A stretch of 64,000 nucleotides of DNA, from NCBI GenBank assembly GCA_033060915.1, contig CM065394.1, forward strand, positions 26,287,001 to 26,351,000, in the 5' to 3' direction. A program made the position numbers and the translations under genes. Shown here piece after piece: positions 1 through 11,409 of this stretch; within the stretch, counting starts at the first letter, position 1; each line of letters begins with the position of its first letter. Origin of the DNA: Euryodendron excelsum (lineage: Eukaryota > Streptophyta > Magnoliopsida > Ericales > Pentaphylacaceae). The notes beneath the pieces were generated by a model. It searched no databases. It worked only from the letters and a program-made list of their open reading frames with translations, and was not told the origin of the DNA.

Positions 1-307
1 ACATCTTTGTGACCAGTCGCTGATACGTTGCTCCGGCGTTCTTCAGTCTGAAGGGCATAACTCTATAGTAATAGATACCCCTTGGAGTGATGAAGGCCGT
101 CTTCTCTTGGTTGTCGGGGTGGAGTGGGATCTGGTGGTATCCTCGGTAAGCATACAGGAAACTCATCCTTCCGAAGCCGGCGGTTGCATCCACAAGCTGG
201 TCAATTTTGGGCAGGGGGAATGGATCTTTGGGGCATGCCCTATTGAGATCAGTGAAGTCCACACGGACCCTCCACTTTCCGTCCTTCTTTTTTACAACCA
301 CCTATTC
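1..307 (-). pseudogene. Reverse transcriptase N-terminal fragment (gypsy)
   Basis: Immediately after the frame break, minus-strand translation gives the start of a Ty3/gypsy reverse transcriptase: KKDGKWRVCVDFTDLN near 300-240 and a YYYRVMPF-R-LKNAGATYQR segment near 75-20. The usual motif has Gly where this copy has Arg after MPF. The domain is cut by the window edge before the catalytic YxDD motif. Confidence 0.85.
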
Positions 308-2784
308 GATAACCAGCTTGGGTAGTTGATTTCCCGAATGGCCCCAGCTTCCAAAAGCTTCTCTGTTTCTTCCAAAACAGCGTCCACATGCTGGGTAGCT
401 GCCCTTCTCCCCTTTTGGACGACAGGTCGGCAGTTTGGATTAACATTGAGACGATGACAAGCAACGTCAGCGCCGATCCCAGGCATGTCGTAAGGGGTGT
501 AGGCGAACACTTCCAAAAAGTTCGTCAGCAACTCGAGTAGGGACTTTTCCTCTCGTTTAGACAGAGAGGTGCCGATGACGAAGTACTTGCCTCCTTGCCG
601 ATCAATGTATATCTTTTTCAGGTCCTCCACAGCTTTGTTCTCGGGTGTCTGTCCCACGTCATCAATTGTGGGGGTGTCTTTATGTAGCTCCATCATCTGC
701 ACTTTCTCAGGCTTTGTCTTTGTCGCACATGCCGTTAGGAAACATTGTTTGGCGACCACTTGGTCTGCCCTGATTTCTCCAACACCCGCCGGGATCGGAA
801 ACCGAAGCAGCTGATGGTATGACGACGGAACGGCCTTCATGAGGTACAACCAAGTTCGTCCCATGATGGCATTGTAGGGGGAGGGTGCGTTGACTACTAG
901 GAATTCAGTCTGCAATGTGATCCCACTAGCTGTTACCGGAATCGTCACCTTTCCCATTGGCCAAACTGGGTTCGAGCTGAATCCGACCAATGGGTTAAGC
1001 GACGGTTGGAGGTCGGACTCATTCAGTCCTAACTGCTTGAAGAGGCTGTAGTACATAACCTCGGATGAACTCCCCTGGTCAATGAGCAGCCTTTTGACGT
1101 CGCAATCCGCCATTCTTAAAGTAACTACCAAAGCATCATTATGAGGGGTCTGCACTCCCACGAGATCCTCGTCGGTGAAAGAAATTGGTATGTGGCCACT
1201 GCCGACCTTTGCTTTCTTGCTGGGTTGTTGTACCTGCAACACTTCCCTTAGGTGTGCCGCCTTCTGCATCTCGGCCCGGTACCTGTGTAGGTCGACGATT
1301 GACGACTCAGCCGAACCGTGCAACACATTGATTACCCGTACCGGCCTTGATTCTGGTTCTTTCCGTGCTGTGTCTTCTACCCGCAGTTGCTCGGCTTCAT
1401 TCTTCGTCTTCTCCCGATCGATGAATTGATCGAGATGGCCTGCTTTGGCCAAGTCTTCCAAGTGAGTTTTCAGATGCCAACATTGCTCCGTCTTATGTCC
1501 CTTCTCACGGTGGTATGAACAGAATCTCTTCTGGTCTCGAGTCGTTAAGTCCCCTCCCAACTTCGACGGCCATTTGAAGAAGGGCTTATCACGGATTTGG
1601 GGTAATATTTTATAGATGGGGTCCTTAAAGACTGTATAGGACCCCTCAGTTACCCTTTTTCCTCGGCCGATGTCTTCTGACCGAGGCTTCTTGGCATCCT
1701 TCTTACTTGTCTTTTCGGCTACAGAGCCAGCCTTGGTTGATGCTACCTGAGGTATGTCTTCGTCTAACCATGCATAACGTTCAATTCTGAGCATTAGTTC
1801 CTGTATTATGAGTGTTGGTTTCTTCATTAAGGACTGTCGCAAGCGATGCTCCCTGGGAAGGCCAATCTTGAACTGAGTTACAGCCAATTGCTCGTTGCAC
1901 TCATCAATTTCGTTATAAGCTTCCCAGTAGCGTCGGGCGTATGCTCGCAATCCTTCTCCTTCCTCTTTTCGCAACGTCAGCAAGAAGTCAACCTCCTTTG
2001 GCTGTAAGCTGTTTGAAATGAAACGAGCTGTAAAAAGCTCGGCTAGTTGCCTCCAGCTTGAAATGGACTTACGTGGCAATTTGTCAAACCACCGTAAAGC
2101 CACACTTCCCAGACTGGAGGGGAAGATTCGACACATTAGCGTCTGGTCACTGCACCACACTACCATGAGCTGTTTGTAATGCCGAACATGGTTAATTGGG
2201 TCGGACTTCCCGTCATAGAGGGTGAACTTTGGTGGGGTGAATTTTCGAGGAATTGGATGGGATTCAATATCCTCAGTGAATGGCGTGGACGCAATTTGAT
2301 CGAGGGCCTTTCTCATCAGGTCATGGGCTGTGCGCTCCTTAGTTTGCTGCCTTCTATCCTCCTGCTTTTCGTTGTACCATTTCTCCCAGTCTTCTTTCCG
2401 CCGATCTCCTTCAGCTGGACTGTCATTCGGCGGAGTTTTGCTCCTTTCCCGCCGCCGACCTGTGTGCCTGTTTATGCAACGCCCGATACTAGGGGTGTTA
2501 CTTCCCCTTACCGGCGGTGCTGGTTCGTCCCTGGTGCCGACGACCTGCTCCCGATCTGGGGACCCTTCTCTCCCACACCCATTTCTACCGGAGAATGCCT
2601 CCCTCATGGCCCGCACCTGGGAGGTGAGGTAGGCTATCTCTTCTCCGCGCCCCCGAATTTCCCTCTCTGCTGCACGGAGCGTATCCTCGCTCGGAACCCG
2701 CCCACTGGAGGGCGACGGGGCTAGATTCCGAGGATGGTTACTACAGAAATTTCTGTCCCTGACATAGCCCGTATCCCTCCGCAT
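292..2784 (-). pseudogene. gag-protease of Ty3/gypsy element, frame broken before RT
   Basis: An 830-codon frame. Roughly residues 160-330 are the retrotransposon gag domain (motifs FTPPKFTLYDG, ALRWFDKLP). About residue 430 is a zinc knuckle with C-X2-H-X4-H-X4-C spacing. The aspartic protease follows (LIDQGSSSEV, then the downstream YNAIMGRTWL). The last about 35 residues are the region just before RT. The frame ends at a TAA at 292 because of a 2-nt gain (or 1-nt loss) near 306-308: the adjacent frame continues at once with recognisable RT. Gag packages element RNA and the protease cuts the polyprotein. The main frame itself has no internal stop, which suggests a fairly young copy; the N-terminal part lies in another frame. 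Confidence 0.85.
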
Positions 2785-2960
2785 TTCCTCTGGTGGCTTT
2801 CAGCGGGCGTGCGTATCTCCGACCTTAGTGTTCTCCTCCTTTGCCGATCTACTGGTGTAGATTGGCAATGCGCCAAGTTGGTCGGGTCTCTACTGGAGGA
2901 GGCTCCAAAGCCTTTCTCGTCGTGGTTTTCTCCCCTACGTCTCCGGTTATCTAGACTCAT
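2721..2960 (-). pseudogene. gag N-terminus, out of frame with the rest of gag
   Basis: An ATG at 2960, 15 nt inside the primer binding site, opens a basic Arg-rich reading frame that ends at a stop at 2721. It lies in a different frame from the main gag-protease frame that begins at 2784. Position and composition fit the gag N-terminus of this element. The two frames overlap at 2721-2784, so an indel in or near that stretch separates them. Confidence 0.6.
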
Positions 2961-2974
2961 AATTTTTCTAAGCC

Positions 2975-2992
2975 TTCCCACAGACGGCGCCA
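2975..2992 (-). other. Primer binding site of the gypsy element
   Basis: The minus-strand sequence starts TGGCGCCGTCTGTGGG, two bases inside the LTR. TGGCGCC pairs with the CCA-bearing 3' end of a tRNA (the GGCGCCA end of tRNA-Asp is the usual partner for this class; the tRNA identity is inference). Confidence 0.75.
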
Positions 2993-2995
2993 ATT

Positions 2996-3595
2996 GTAAG
3001 TGGGATTTTACTGGAAGGCTGGGCCGAACTCTCAAGCCCAAAAATGGATGAGTCCAGGTATCTCCTGCAAGACGAAGAGGTTAGAATGGGTCGACCCGTA
3101 GCGGGCCGATCACCCTCCAAAGATTAAGTCAGCAAGCTTAATCGATGAAGACGAATGAGAGTGGTCAATACTGGGGGTTAACTGTCCATACTTGGCTCTC
3201 GGTGCCTTGGGTTTTTATAGAACCCCTGAAGGAGTGTGTTCTGCCTTAGCCTACCAGCAGACTCTCATGGCCTGCTGGGTAGGCGTCATCATTGGCGCCG
3301 CCTGATTATCCACAGGGCCTGGCGCACCGTCGCGGGGGATTCCGGCTGACTGGACGTGCACGTTGACGTCGCGTGGGCAGCCGCATGCGCATTTAATGCG
3401 AGTCATCTCTGCATTTAATGCGCAGAGACCGCTAACGGTTTGGGCCCGCCTTTCGTGGTTTGGGCCGCGCTGCGAAGGAGGTCGGCAATTTGGCCTTCCC
3501 TCTAATTCTGATCTAGGCTAGCAAAGCAGCCCCAACTCTGATTTGCGCAGATTGGGCCTAATCCATTGGGTTGGGCTAGAGGTTATTCCCCCACA
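2996..3595 (-). repeat. 5' LTR of the gypsy element (600 bp)
   Basis: On the minus strand it starts TGTGGGGGAATAACC (3595 downward) and ends CTTACA (2996), giving TGT...ACA termini. The inner end is followed by AT and then TGGCGCC of the primer binding site, which fixes this boundary well. The outer boundary rests only on the terminal motif because the second LTR is outside the window. A TATA-like CTATAAAAAC sits at 3220-3211. Confidence 0.8.
3211..3220 (-). promoter_or_regulatory. TATA-like box in the gypsy LTR
   Basis: CTATAAAAAC on the minus strand, about 215 bp from the inner LTR end, is in the expected place for an LTR promoter reading into gag. Confidence 0.5.
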
Positions 3596-5083
3596 CCTTT
3601 ATATACAAAAATATACTAGAGTTGAGACAACCACCCACAACGACATACAAGCTACTCTCTCTCTCACACACACACACACCAACCGCCTTGTCTTCTTTCT
3701 CTTCTTCTTTTTCTCTACAACCAATCATAACTACCACTACACTGACCACAAGCGGTAATCCTCAACTTCCATCCGTAAGAACACCTCACCAGCTCACCTC
3801 TCTCTCTCTCTCCCTCTCTCTTGGACTTGCACTTTTCTATTTAATTGTACTACCATCTTTGGGTTGAAATTCTATACATGGTTACCGAATTGATTGGTTC
3901 AAATCAATAGTTAAAAATAGCAAACCCATCATCATATGATTGAAGGAATTTATGTGAATAAACCTATTGGTGTAGTGTTGGAGTTGGGGTAGAGAGAAAA
4001 AGAAGTTGGAGCATTGGACGTTCTTTCTATTTGTTTGGATTGTATCAATTTCTGAATTTTTTTTTGAAGATTGTGCTTATGAGTGCTTTAGATCTCTTAT
4101 TGAAAGAGTTGGGTCTAAAAGTCTTAAATTGTCATTAACCAAAAGTTCTGCTTTATATTTCCAAAGTACAGATAGTTTTATGTTTTCCAACACGTTTAGT
4201 TGGCATATACTTTTGCTACTGTTTAACTTGCAGTTGTAGTTCATTTGAAGAATGTGTGAAGACAATTGATCTGTTGTAAGCAAAAGATCAAGTAGTTTTC
4301 TTGGGTCGATAATTTCAAATTCTGTTAATGATGCATTGTATCCAGCTCATCATCATCATCTAATCTTCATTATGCTTTTCCAGCAAGAGTCAAAAGGTGA
4401 AGCATTTTATGAATTTTAGATAATTTACTGTATTGGTTTACCAGTAGTCATAACGTGGCATGATAGGACGGTCTGAGAGAGAGATTTTGGACACCTCAAC
4501 TGTGTACGTTGTGAAGTGATAAAGGTAGTAAAAGAAAAGTAAGTACACCAAAATAGTTGCATTTTATATTTTGTAACTTCGAGAAGTGGTTAGATTTATT
4601 TAGATAAATCGAAAAGTGCTTGATTGAATTTTTAAGTAATTAATTGGATAATGTTTTTCAATGAAAGTTTTAATTTTTTTTTATTGTTTTCTTCTTTTAG
4701 TAAGATAATGATTGGACAAAAGTTTCTTACTTCTTTGTGTGGAAAATGAGTGAGGAAAACATCGAATTTTTTTTTTAAAAAACCGTTTATGTGATCTGTT
4801 GGTTGGTTTTCTATCATTGGTGAAGCTTATTAGAAATTTAGTAATGATAAGGGGAAATAACATTTTGAAGAAAATAAAAATAAATGAGTATCATATATAT
4901 TTTTGTGTTAGCTTCATGACCTTTCATGCTTTTATATTGACATAATATTTATTTAAAAATTAGTACTTAATTTTTAGTTTTATGAAGCAAAGTATTGTTC
5001 TTCAATGTAAGTTTTATTGTTAAATATAATTTATGTTTTAATATATATTTCAACTAACTCGAGTCGCAACAAAATTAAAAAAA
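3596..5083. other. Non-coding, between gypsy LTR and tandem duplication
   Basis: No credible coding frame. Just outside the LTR, 3597-3610 reads TTTATATACAAAA, followed by a CT/CA-rich tract (3651-3690 and about 3795-3830). That looks like a TATA box and leader on the plus strand, but no coding sequence follows. It may be the promoter-leader of a lost gene or part of another LTR. From 4000 on it is AT-rich spacer. Confidence 0.5.
3650..3680. repeat. (CT)n/(CA)n microsatellite
   Basis: A compound dinucleotide run, CTCTCT followed by CACACA. Confidence 0.85.
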
Positions 5084-7464
5084 ATGGTAATGTATCATAT
5101 ACATAATGTTTTGAGTCATCTATGCTACACAATAATTAAATTACAAATCTAGAAGTTAACATATATTAAGAAAATCTTTTTTGATTTTCTAAATTTTCGT
5201 GTATGATACGGGTTTACTGCTAATATTAATAAACACACAACACAAATAAATTAAAATAATTATTTAGAGTAAAAGATTAAAATTAAAAATCTTACAAGTC
5301 CAGACTTCTCCAAATACAGTTTCTTGCCTAAAAGTCTGATGGAGGACTTCAAAGCCCTCAATTAAAAACTCATAAACCAACTTCAGATTAAAAATAGAGA
5401 AAAATAATGCATGTTTTCTTCTTTTCATTTCATTGTTCTATGAAGTTTGAATCATATCATCCTAGAGAGGGAGTGACAGAGGAGAGAGAATGAAGGAGCC
5501 CATTGTGTGGAGGTTTTTTGTAATGGAAGATTCAAAAGGATTTGGCGAGGTGTTTTTAGTTGGGTGGGATTTTTCCAATGGAATATCCAGAATGATTTCA
5601 CGATGATTTCACGATTTTGGGATGCAAATTATTTTAAAATTTTAATTTTTTGACTCTACATAATTATTTTAAGTTTGTTTGTGTTGCTAACTATTTGGTA
5701 ATATTATGCATCCATCATGTTATATTTATCTATACATGTCATAACTAATAAGGAGTTTGGAGGATTATGGAGGCTAAGGTCCATAGAGATATGACTAAAT
5801 TATAAATCCAAACATTCTGAATTCAAAACTTGGCAACTCTATAAAGTCAGGCTGCGAGAAATTTATCACTCTTAAATTTTCTTGTTTGCGTGGATAACCT
5901 GCCTTTGATCAAACCAAACAGAAAATTAGTCGATGTTTACGTAAATTAACCCACAAACAGACTTGACCACATTAACCAAAAAAAAAGTAGTTATTCCATG
6001 GGGGGGCTTGGACTCCACTAGCCATGTTTAGAGACAGTTGGATGTAGACATCCTCACAACAAGTAATTATTTAGGGTGATTGTTACACCACATCAGTATG
6101 ACGATGTGATGGGTCATTCTATTTAAATTATCACATGTGTATAATTTTTTAAATGATAAAAATTTTAAATTTGAAATGTCACCATACATGTAGAAAAATA
6201 ATTATAATATTTTAAAAATATTGTCTCTCTCCACACATAATATTACATGATTAAACCGTCATATCATATAAACATAACAATGTGGTGTGACGGTTTTATT
6301 GGATAAATTTTGCCTCGTGACGGTCTACACCACCTTGATTAGTTTACTCTCGTCTGTTATCCCTACTTGGGATAATAAATTCTTGATTTGTGTCAGATGT
6401 TATGTTGTCATTTATGTCATTTGTGATCATTAACAAGATATAGGTGCAATTTGTGGTTACGATATTCGAGTTTATTTCTACAATATGCCACCATCTTGAT
6501 TCGTTTCTGGCTTTGTCTTGTATGAATATCAGATTGATGGAATGATCTTTGCCTAATCAAATAATGTGTCTCTCTGATTTGCGAAGGAACTTTGGTGTAC
6601 CAACTCTGGTGAAATATAAGTGGGGTGGTTGTGCAGGTTAGTGCCTTGACGGAGGTGTTAGGATTCCTTATCTGAACCACCATTTTGTGACCAAAATCAT
6701 CATGAAAAGCTCTTCCGTGATGTATAAACAGAAAAATTATACAAAAATATATACATAAAATGATGAGGCAGATTTGGGTCTTCTCATTTGACCTATTTAG
6801 GTGGTTTGTTATTTAAAAAATATTATTGTTACTTTAATTTAGTTGAGTATTCTATAGTAAAAAAAAAAAAAGAATTTGAAAGATTAGAATTGTCCATCAT
6901 TCTACTCGTCGACAAGGACTTTGATGATTGATATGAGGTTGGCTCCAAGACACTTTGATTTATGATGATTATTACAATTAAGAAATTAAATTATATTAGA
7001 GTAATGCTATACAAATAGAATGATATGACTAACTCGAACTTATCATTTTAAAATAAAAATACCCAACAAGATAGCCTTTAATCATGAAAATCACCACTCA
7101 CAAATAATATGGCTAACTAGAACTTACCATTTTAAAATAAAGTACCCAATAAGAGGATCTTTAATTACCAAACAAAAAAAAAAACAAGTCGCCGTCGCAT
7201 TATTTTGATAGAATTTTTTTTGTATAAAAATTTAGTAAGAATAAAATTTCTCATTACCTGATTATAATTGCAAAGTGGAATTTTTTTTTTTTTGGTTAGT
7301 CATGGGGCATGGCCATTAGTTGCAGAATAGGGGTAACTAGTAACCCACTTTATAGACTCTTCTCAACCTGGATGAATGCGTGATTAGATTCCAAGTCTCT
7401 AATAATCATCAAACATGGTCACCATGAAAATTAAATTCTTGTTTTTAATAACATCCCTTGTCTA
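5084..7464. repeat. Tandem segmental duplication, copy 1 (about 2.4 kb)
   Basis: The segment starts ATGGTAATGTATCAT and ends CATCCCTTGTCTA, and is followed directly by a second, visibly diverged copy in the same orientation. Matching landmarks include GACAGAGGAGAGAGAATG (about 5474 and 7858), ACTCCACTAGCCATG (about 6010 and 9160) and AGGGGTAACTAGTA (about 7328 and 10468). I see no coding region in it. An internal direct repeat of about 84 bp lies at 7022-7170. The last bases of both copies share the sequence upstream of the next segment, so the breakpoints are sharp. Confidence 0.85.
7022..7170. repeat. Internal direct repeat of about 84 bp, two units
   Basis: The block CATTTTAAAATAAA...TACCCAA...TTTAAT occurs twice with an offset of about 84 bp. 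The same pair occurs in copy 2 at about 10164-10310, so this small repeat predates the large duplication. Confidence 0.7.
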
Positions 7465-10400
7465 ATGGTAATGTATCATGTATCATGTACATAATGTTTT
7501 AAGTCATCTATGCTACACAATAATTAAATTACAAATCTAAAGGTTAACATAGATTAAGAAAATCTTTTTTGGTTTTCTAAATTTCTGTGCATGATATGAG
7601 TTTACTACTAGTATTACTAAACAGATAACACAAATAAATTAAAATAATTTTTTAGAGTAAAAAATTAAAATTAAAAATCTTACAAGTCCAAACTACTCCA
7701 AATACAGTTTCTTGCTGAAAAGTCCGATAGAGGACTTCAAAGCCCTCAATTAAAAACTCGTATACCAACTTCAGATTAAAAATAGAGAAAACGAAAGTCA
7801 CATGTTTTCTTCTTTTCATTGTTCTTGGAAGTTTGAATCACATCATCCTAGAGAGTAACAGAGGAGAGAGAATGAAGGAGCCCATTGTGTGGCGGTTTTT
7901 TGCAATGGAAGATTCAGAAGAATTTGGCGAGGTGTTTTTAGTTGGGTGGGTTTTTCCCAATGGAATATTCAGAACGATTTGGCGATGACTTCATGATTTT
8001 GGGATGCAAATTGATGGGGATTGATCTGACAGTGACTCATCAGAACCCTCAACAATGGGTTGACCGGTGTTTGTATTGAGGACATGACACCCAGGGTATA
8101 CGTCAAGCAAGAAGACAATAAAAATTAACCTTGAGAGCTCTAGTTAACTCAAGCATGACCGAGCAGATCATGGCCGATCACGACTAAGCAGACCATAGCC
8201 GAGCAAGACCGAGCAGAGTATGCTGAGCACAACCTGCCGAGCACGACCATGCCGAGCAGACCTTGTGGGATGATGCCGATCATTCCCCCCCCCCCAGCTG
8301 CCACGCCAATGGGGGCCATCACTGACAACCCAATCATGATAACATGCTCCCAACTCCAGAACTTCACATGTAGCAAGAGGTAGTCACCTACCTCGCTCTG
8401 ACACACGTATAAGGAAGCGCTACATGTGTGGATGGACAACCACTCCCCCCACTATCTTGCCACTAGTTAAGACCTCTAATGCCACGCTGCCACGTGGAGA
8501 GATAACCGTCTCCCACTCTCTCCATGCATGAAACACCCTCCTAGGGCTACCAGGATGTCTACCCATATAAAAGAGAAACTCATATTCTCCATGAAAGTAC
8601 GCAAACATAAACCCTAACCAAAACTCTATTGAAGTATCTCTAGAAACCTAATCTTGGTATCGAAGTGTCCTTGACAGGCATCACACCGATGTTTTCTCAC
8701 CCTTCTCTTCCTCTCAGATCACCGGAGCAGTTGACCGCGGCCTGAAGACCGACCTCCCCAGTTTACTGCATCATCACAAATTATTTTAAAATTTTAATTT
8801 TTGACTCTAAATAATTATTTTAAATTTGTTTGTGTTGCTAACTGTTTGGTAATGTTATGCATTCATTAGATTATATTTATCTATACGTGTCATAACTGAT
8901 GTGGAGGATTATTGAGGCTAAGGTCCATGGAGATATGGCTAAATTATAAATCCAAACATTCTAAATTCAAAACTTGGCAACGCTAAGAGGTCAAGCTGCG
9001 AGAGATTTATCTCTCTTAAATCTCCTTGTTAGCGTAGATGACCTGCCTTTAATAAAATCAAAGAGGGAATTAGTTGAAGCGCACATAAATTAGCCTACAA
9101 ACAACCTTGACCACATTAACCAAAAAATAAAAAAAGGTTATTCCATGGGGGGACTTGGACTCCACTAGCCATGCTTAGAGGCAGTTGAATGTAGACATCC
9201 TTATGACGAGTAATTATACAAGGTAACTGTTATACCACATCAGCATAATGATGTGGTATGTCATTCTATTTAAATTATATCATATGTATAATTTTTTACA
9301 TGACGAAAATTTTAAATTTGAAATACCACCATACATGTAGGATAATAGTTATAATATTTCAAAAAATATTATCTCTCTCCACACATAATATTACATGATT
9401 AAATCGTCATATCAGATAAACATAACAATGTGGTGCGACGGTTACATTGGATAAATTTTGCCTCGTGATGGTCCACACCACCTTGATTGGTTTACTCTCG
9501 TTTATTATCCCTACTTGGGACAATAAATTCTTGATTTGTGTCAGATGTTGTCTTGTCATTTATGTCATTCTGTGATCATTAACAAGATATAGGTGCAATT
9601 GTGGTTACGATATTCGAGTTTATTTCTACAATATGCCACCATCTTGATTGGCTTCTGGATTTATCTTGTATGAATATCAGATTGATGGAATGATCTTTGC
9701 CTAATCAAATAATGTGTCTCTCTAATTTGCGGAGAAACTTTGGTGTATCGACTCTAACGGAATATGGGTGGAGTGGTTGAGCAGGCTACTATCTTGGCGG
9801 AGGTGTTAGAGTCCCTTACTTGCACCACCATTTTGTAACCAAAATCATCATGGAAAGTTCTTCCGTGATTTATAAACAGAAAAATTATACAGAAATATAT
9901 ACATAAAATGATGAGGCAGATTTGGGTCTTCTCATTTGACCCATTTAGGTGGTTTATTATTTAAAAAAAATATTATTGTTACTTTATTCTAGTTGAGTAG
10001 TCTATATAAAAAAAAATTTGAAAGATTAGAATTGTCCATCATTCTACTCGTCATCAAGGACTTTGATGATTGATATGGGGTTGGCTCCAAAACACTTTGA
10101 TTTATGATGATTATTACAATTAAGGAACTAAATTATATTAAAATAATGCTATACAAATAGAACGATTTGACTAATTAGAACTTACCATTTTAAAATAAAG
10201 TACCTAACAAGATGGCCTTTAATTATGAAAAACACCACTCACAAATCATATGGCTAACTAGAACTTACCATTTTAAAATAAAGTACCCAATAAGAGGGCC
10301 TTTAATTACAAAAAAAAAAAAAAAAACCACTCTTGTGGAATTTTTTTGTATAAAAATTTAGTAAGAATAAAATTTCTCATTACCTGATTATACTTGCAAA

Positions 10401-10604
10401 GGGGAATTTTTTTTTTTTTTTTTTTTGTGTTGGTGTTAGTCATGGGGCATGGCCATTAGTTGCAGAATAGGGGTAACTAGTATCCCACTTTATAAACTCT
10501 TCTCAACCTGGATGAATGCGTGATTAGATTCCAAGTCTCTAATAATCATCAAACATGGTCACCATGAAAATTAAGTTCTTGTTTTTAATAACATCCCTTG
10601 TCTA
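7465..10604. repeat. Tandem segmental duplication, copy 2, carrying a solo LTR
   Basis: The second copy of the 5084-7464 unit in direct orientation. Without the 770-bp insertion (solo LTR plus one target duplicate) its length is about the same as copy 1. Differences from copy 1 are scattered substitutions and small indels, plus variable poly-A/T runs. No coding frame is supported. Confidence 0.85.
8012..8776 (+). mobile_element. Solo LTR (765 bp) with 5-bp target duplication
   Basis: The element starts TGATGGGG and ends CATCATCA (TG...CA with TGATG/CATCA inverted ends) and is flanked on both sides by CAAAT (8007-8011 and 8777-8781). Copy 1 of the surrounding duplication is the empty site: its sequence passes straight through with one CAAAT-like site. 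Inside, CATATAAAAG at 8564-8573 is a plus-strand TATA box, and a repeated CCGAGCA-type motif fills 8150-8270. There is no internal region and no second LTR, as expected after LTR-LTR recombination. The family is probably Ty3/gypsy, judged from general LTR style only. Confidence 0.85.
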
Positions 10605-10767
10605 TTTAATGCTATGTTAATGAAATAACATAAACATTAGGATTCACGATAAATTTTTATCACAAGTAAGCCAAAGTCATCCCGATCCAATTGCAGAAAA
10701 CTCTTAAATTTATTCTACGTGAAGGGAAGTGTAGATTATGAGGGAGACAGAAAAAAATGGAGAAAAG

Positions 10768-10975
10768 AATGGAGGGGGTATCTCTCCTTTTATTTGGTTA
10801 TTTTATATTTTAAGAACATTCTCTTATTTAGTTATTTTATATTTTAAGAGCATTCTCTTGTTTGGTTAGAATGGAGGGGTATCTCTCCTCTCCTCTCCTC
10901 TTATTTGGTTATTTTATATTTAAGAACATTCTCTTTTTTTTTTTTTAATCGAAAAACATTCTCTTGTTTGGTTAG
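10768..10975. repeat. Imperfect tandem repeats
   Basis: Three interleaved copies of a block with GGTATCTCTCC, TTATTTGGTTATTTTATATT and AACATTCTCTT, with variable spacing. Confidence 0.7.
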
Positions 10976-11316
10976 AAAATAGTTTACCAAGGAAAGATAT
11001 CATGTTGTTTGAAAAAGAAGAAAAAAAGAAAAAGAGTTGCAGAAGAATAATAGGTAATGTTTGAATAGTTTATAGCGCAGGTCCAAACGCATGTATAGAG
11101 AGAATATTTGTCAAAAAGAAATTACCATATAAGTTCCCACCGGATCTTGTGTGTTTACTTTTCAAAAAAGAGCCTTTGATAGTCCTCTATAAACGGAAGA
11201 CTCACAGGTTCAATACAATTCTAAGTTTCTAGAGCCTCTCCATCTTTCAGATATATCCTTATCTATATATCTAAACCTGATTTCACGCTATCAGCAAGAT
11301 CCCACCTCTTTCGCTC

Positions 11317-11325
11317 TATATATAC
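11317..11325 (+). promoter_or_regulatory. TATA-like box for the epimerase gene
   Basis: TATATATAC lies about 90 bp before the ATG at 11410. Similar AT-rich stretches follow at 11325-11350, so the exact box is uncertain. Confidence 0.4.
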
Positions 11326-11409
11326 ATATATCTATATCTATAAAGATATACATATTATTACCAGTTTCAAGCCCTTTCCTTGTGAGCCCTCCTATCATTA
11401 TCATAACAA

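Larger units (their letters stand above)
1..3595 (-). mobile_element. Ty3/gypsy LTR retrotransposon, 5' part, minus strand, runs off the left edge
   Basis: Read on the minus strand the order is LTR (3595-2996), primer binding site (2992-2975), gag start (2960), gag, zinc knuckle, aspartic protease and the start of reverse transcriptase at the window edge. The rest of pol and the 3' LTR lie to the left. This order, the DQGSS-type protease motif and the C-X2-H-X4-H-X4-C knuckle fit the non-chromovirus Tat-like branch of plant Ty3/gypsy; the branch name is inference. The coding region has at least two frame breaks, so this copy is probably not autonomous. The protein-coding part is more GC-rich than its flanks, as in a foreign insertion. 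The target-site duplication cannot be tested because the other end is missing. Confidence 0.9.
10605..11409. other. Upstream region of the epimerase gene
   Basis: No coding frame. Imperfect repeats with the core TTATTTGGTTATTTTATATT and ATTCTCTTGTTTGG occupy 10768-10975. Closer to the gene, 11220-11400 is AT-rich with TATA motifs and probably holds the promoter and 5' UTR. Confidence 0.6.

Noticed and set aside
2721..3041. 106-codon frame as an independent gene
   Set aside because: It begins inside the LTR. Its useful part is the gag N-terminus from the ATG at 2960.
7022..7170. CRISPR-like array
   Set aside because: Only two direct units of about 84 bp in plant non-coding DNA; no short repeats with unique spacers.
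8149..8608. Short minus-strand frames in the solo LTR
   Set aside because: They fall inside a defined LTR, on the strand opposite its promoter, and show no domain.
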